DNA from: Macrococcoides epidermidis
GTDB lineage: Bacteria; Bacillota; Bacilli; Staphylococcales; Staphylococcaceae
Reading direction: 5' to 3' (one strand)
Length of the DNA: 64,000 bases
Assembly (NCBI RefSeq): GCF_042659445.1
Contig: NZ_JBHSSR010000001.1
Position 1 is the stretch's first letter. Each line of letters opens with the position of its first letter. Below the pieces are notes generated by a model. The model was given only the letters and a program-made list of their open reading frames with translations, made no database searches and was not told the origin of the DNA. Position numbers and translations under genes: made by a program. Positions 62,648-64,000 of this stretch are shown here, piece by piece.

Positions 62648-64000
62648 TTGGGTGTAGTTGTTGTATTACTTGTATTAGCAGGTATACTTTCATCTTATTC
62701 TATCGTTATTACAATCTTTTTAATAATAATTTCCTGTATTATCATATTTCAAAAGCAGCTACAAAAATGGTTGTTAATTTTTTTGGCTGCATTTTTAATT
62801 GCGTTTTATTTTTATAATATGTATGATTTTAAACGTGAAAAACTGCCATTTGATTTTGAGCCGAAAGTCAATACAACAGGTGAGTTCAGATTTTCAGATG
62901 ATTTAGAAATTGACGGCAATTTACTAATGGGGTCATTAACAGTACAACAGGAAGAATATCAATTTTTCTACAAGATAAACAATGAAGCTGAAAAAGAACG
63001 ATTACAAATGATGCAATTAACATTTCTAAGTTGTTCAGCTCAAATGAGTTTTCAACATATTCTACCAAATACTAATTTTTCAGGTTTCCATTATGATGCC
63101 TATCTCTATTATACACATAAAAGAGGCAGTTTGAAGCTAACGAACGTTGACTGGCAAAATTGTTCTTATCAAGATTTAAATATGATTGAACATATTCAGA
63201 AATATAGAAAAGATGTTGCTATAGCAATGTATCAATCCAATATAGTGCATAAGGGATATTTAATCGCTTTAACGTTAGGTGACACATCATACTTAAATAA
63301 AAATGAGATGTCTCTACTTAAAACACTAGGTATTTATCATCTTTATGCCATCAGTGGGAGTCACGTTGCACTGATATCAGTACAGTTCTATTTTGTTTTA
63401 CGGAGATTAAGTGTTCCAATAATCGTGTGTAAAATGATTTTGCTAATGTTGTTACCTATGTATATGATTTTTACAGGTAGCCAACCGTCTGTTTGGAGGT
63501 CCACTATTTTTATTTTGCTTATCTTATTTAATCCAGGTCTAAAGACGCAGCTTACGGATCTTTTATCGCTCACATTTATACTAAATTTAATATATGATCC
63601 TTTTACAGTTTATGATATTGGCTTTCAACTATCGTATGTTATATGTTTCAGTTTTTTGCTTATCTTACCGTTATATAATGAAAAATCAAAGCTTTTTCAA
63701 TTTTTCCTCATTAACTTTATCTCACAATTAGCAACAATTCCAATTCTTTTCTATCATTTTAATAACAATTATTTAATCGGTATGTTGACAAATATTTTTT
63801 TCATCCCACTATTTACTTTTATTATCTTTCCGATTTATACGCTCATCCTATTATTATTTATGTTAAACATCCATATTAATTGGTTAAATCAATGGGTAGA
63901 TGGTTCTTTTATATTGAATGACATGTTAACAAAATTTTTTACGCAGTTTTCTAGAGTCGAAATTATATTAGAACAACAGCATATATTCATTTATGTATTG
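62648..64000 (+). CDS. comEC: Competence DNA channel ComEC (partial, runs off the window)
   Basis: The frame is open from TTG 62648 (SD AGGAGG, 62638-62643) to the window end, 451 codons without a stop. N-terminal membrane helices (about residues 2-60) and a DUF4131 OB-like extracellular domain (about 70-190) come first, followed by the Competence domain with YAISGSHVAL (about 233-242, matching the family AISGxHV motif) and repeated membrane helices. ComEC passes single-stranded DNA into the cell. The C-terminal metallo-beta-lactamase domain, if present, is beyond the window. Confidence 0.92.
   Translation, partial: MGVVVVLLVLAGILSSYSIVITIFLIIISCIIIFQKQLQKWLLIFLAAFLIAFYFYNMYDFKREKLPFDFEPKVNTTGEFRFSDDLEIDGNLLMGSLTVQQEEYQFFYKINNEAEKERLQMMQLTFLSCSAQMSFQHILPNTNFSGFHYDAYLYYTHKRGSLKLTNVDWQNCSYQDLNMIEHIQKYRKDVAIAMYQSNIVHKGYLIALTLGDTSYLNKNEMSLLKTLGIYHLYAISGSHVALISVQFYFVLRRLSVPIIVCKMILLMLLPMYMIFTGSQPSVWRSTIFILLILFNPGLKTQLTDLLSLTFILNLIYDPFTVYDIGFQLSYVICFSFLLILPLYNEKSKLFQFFLINFISQLATIPILFYHFNNNYLIGMLTNIFFIPLFTFIIFPIYTLILLLFMLNIHINWLNQWVDGSFILNDMLTKFFTQFSRVEIILEQQHIFIYVL

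Overview
This is a low-GC Firmicute chromosome segment, almost certainly Staphylococcaceae. The backbone matches the conserved staphylococcal/bacillar block from comC-radC-mreCD-rplU-rpmA-obg through ruvAB-queA-tgt-yajC-secDF, recJ-apt-rel-dtd-lytH, hisS-aspS-6S RNA-tcdA, rarA/cymR, yrvO-mnmA-recD2-alaS, yrzL-ruvX-yrzB-mltG, trmR-trhP1-trhP2-udk-greA-mtnN and yqeG ... yqeH-aroE-yhbY-nadD-yqeK-rsfS-yqeM-comEA-comEB-comEC. The L27 N-terminal extension beside its protease Prp, LytH and the Spo0B-like remnant fit this family. Several interposed genes differ from the usual Staphylococcus aureus order, so I infer Macrococcus or a close relative. The genus is an inference, not a database result.

Layout. 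1-2.0 kb: prepilin peptidase comC (with a suspicious 5' end), radC and an unknown gene. 2.1-5.9 kb: a two-gene heterodimeric ABC multidrug-type exporter preceded by a 27-codon leader peptide and a terminator, which looks like a ribosome-mediated attenuator. 5.9-9.5 kb: GNAT, a small membrane protein, lipoprotein nagZ, mreC, mreD. 9.5-12.9 kb: L21 leader, rplU-prp-rpmA, Spo0B-like gene, obg, pheB. 12.9-19.5 kb: ruvAB, queA, tgt, yajC, secDF. 19.5-21.9 kb: dipeptide-epimerase-like and M20 amidohydrolase genes. 21.9-28.4 kb: recJ, apt, rel, dtd, lytH. 28.4-32.9 kb: T-box, hisS-aspS, 6S RNA, tcdA. 33.0-34.9 kb: ABC-2 ATPase/permease pair. 34.9-39.1 kb: rarA(-), cymR(+), luciferase-like oxidoreductase(-), a 50-bp tandem repeat block, and a NERD-domain gene(-). 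39.2-47.5 kb: yrvO, mnmA, TPR protein, recD2, T-box, alaS. 47.5-56.6 kb: yrzL-ruvX-yrzB-mltG, the wobble-uridine operon trmR-trhP1-trhP2-udk, greA, mtnN, a 34-aa membrane protein, yqeG, and a coiled-coil/SPFH pair. 56.7-64.0 kb: tRNA-Gly(TCC), the yqeH operon and comEA-comEB-comEC, the last cut by the window edge.

Most genes are housekeeping: translation and tRNA modification, ribosome assembly GTPases, recombination, stringent response, cell wall. Genes for competence lie at both ends (comC and comE). Peptidoglycan turnover recurs (nagZ, epimerase + M20, lytH, mltG). The most interesting material is regulatory: the leader-peptide attenuator of the ABC exporter, an identical direct-repeat operator candidate in front of two unlinked membrane operons, two T-boxes (the one before hisS-aspS reads as tRNA-Asp-specific), terminator-like hairpins in front of trmR and overlapping the comEA Shine-Dalgarno (SD) sequence, and a possible one-base frameshift at the comC start.
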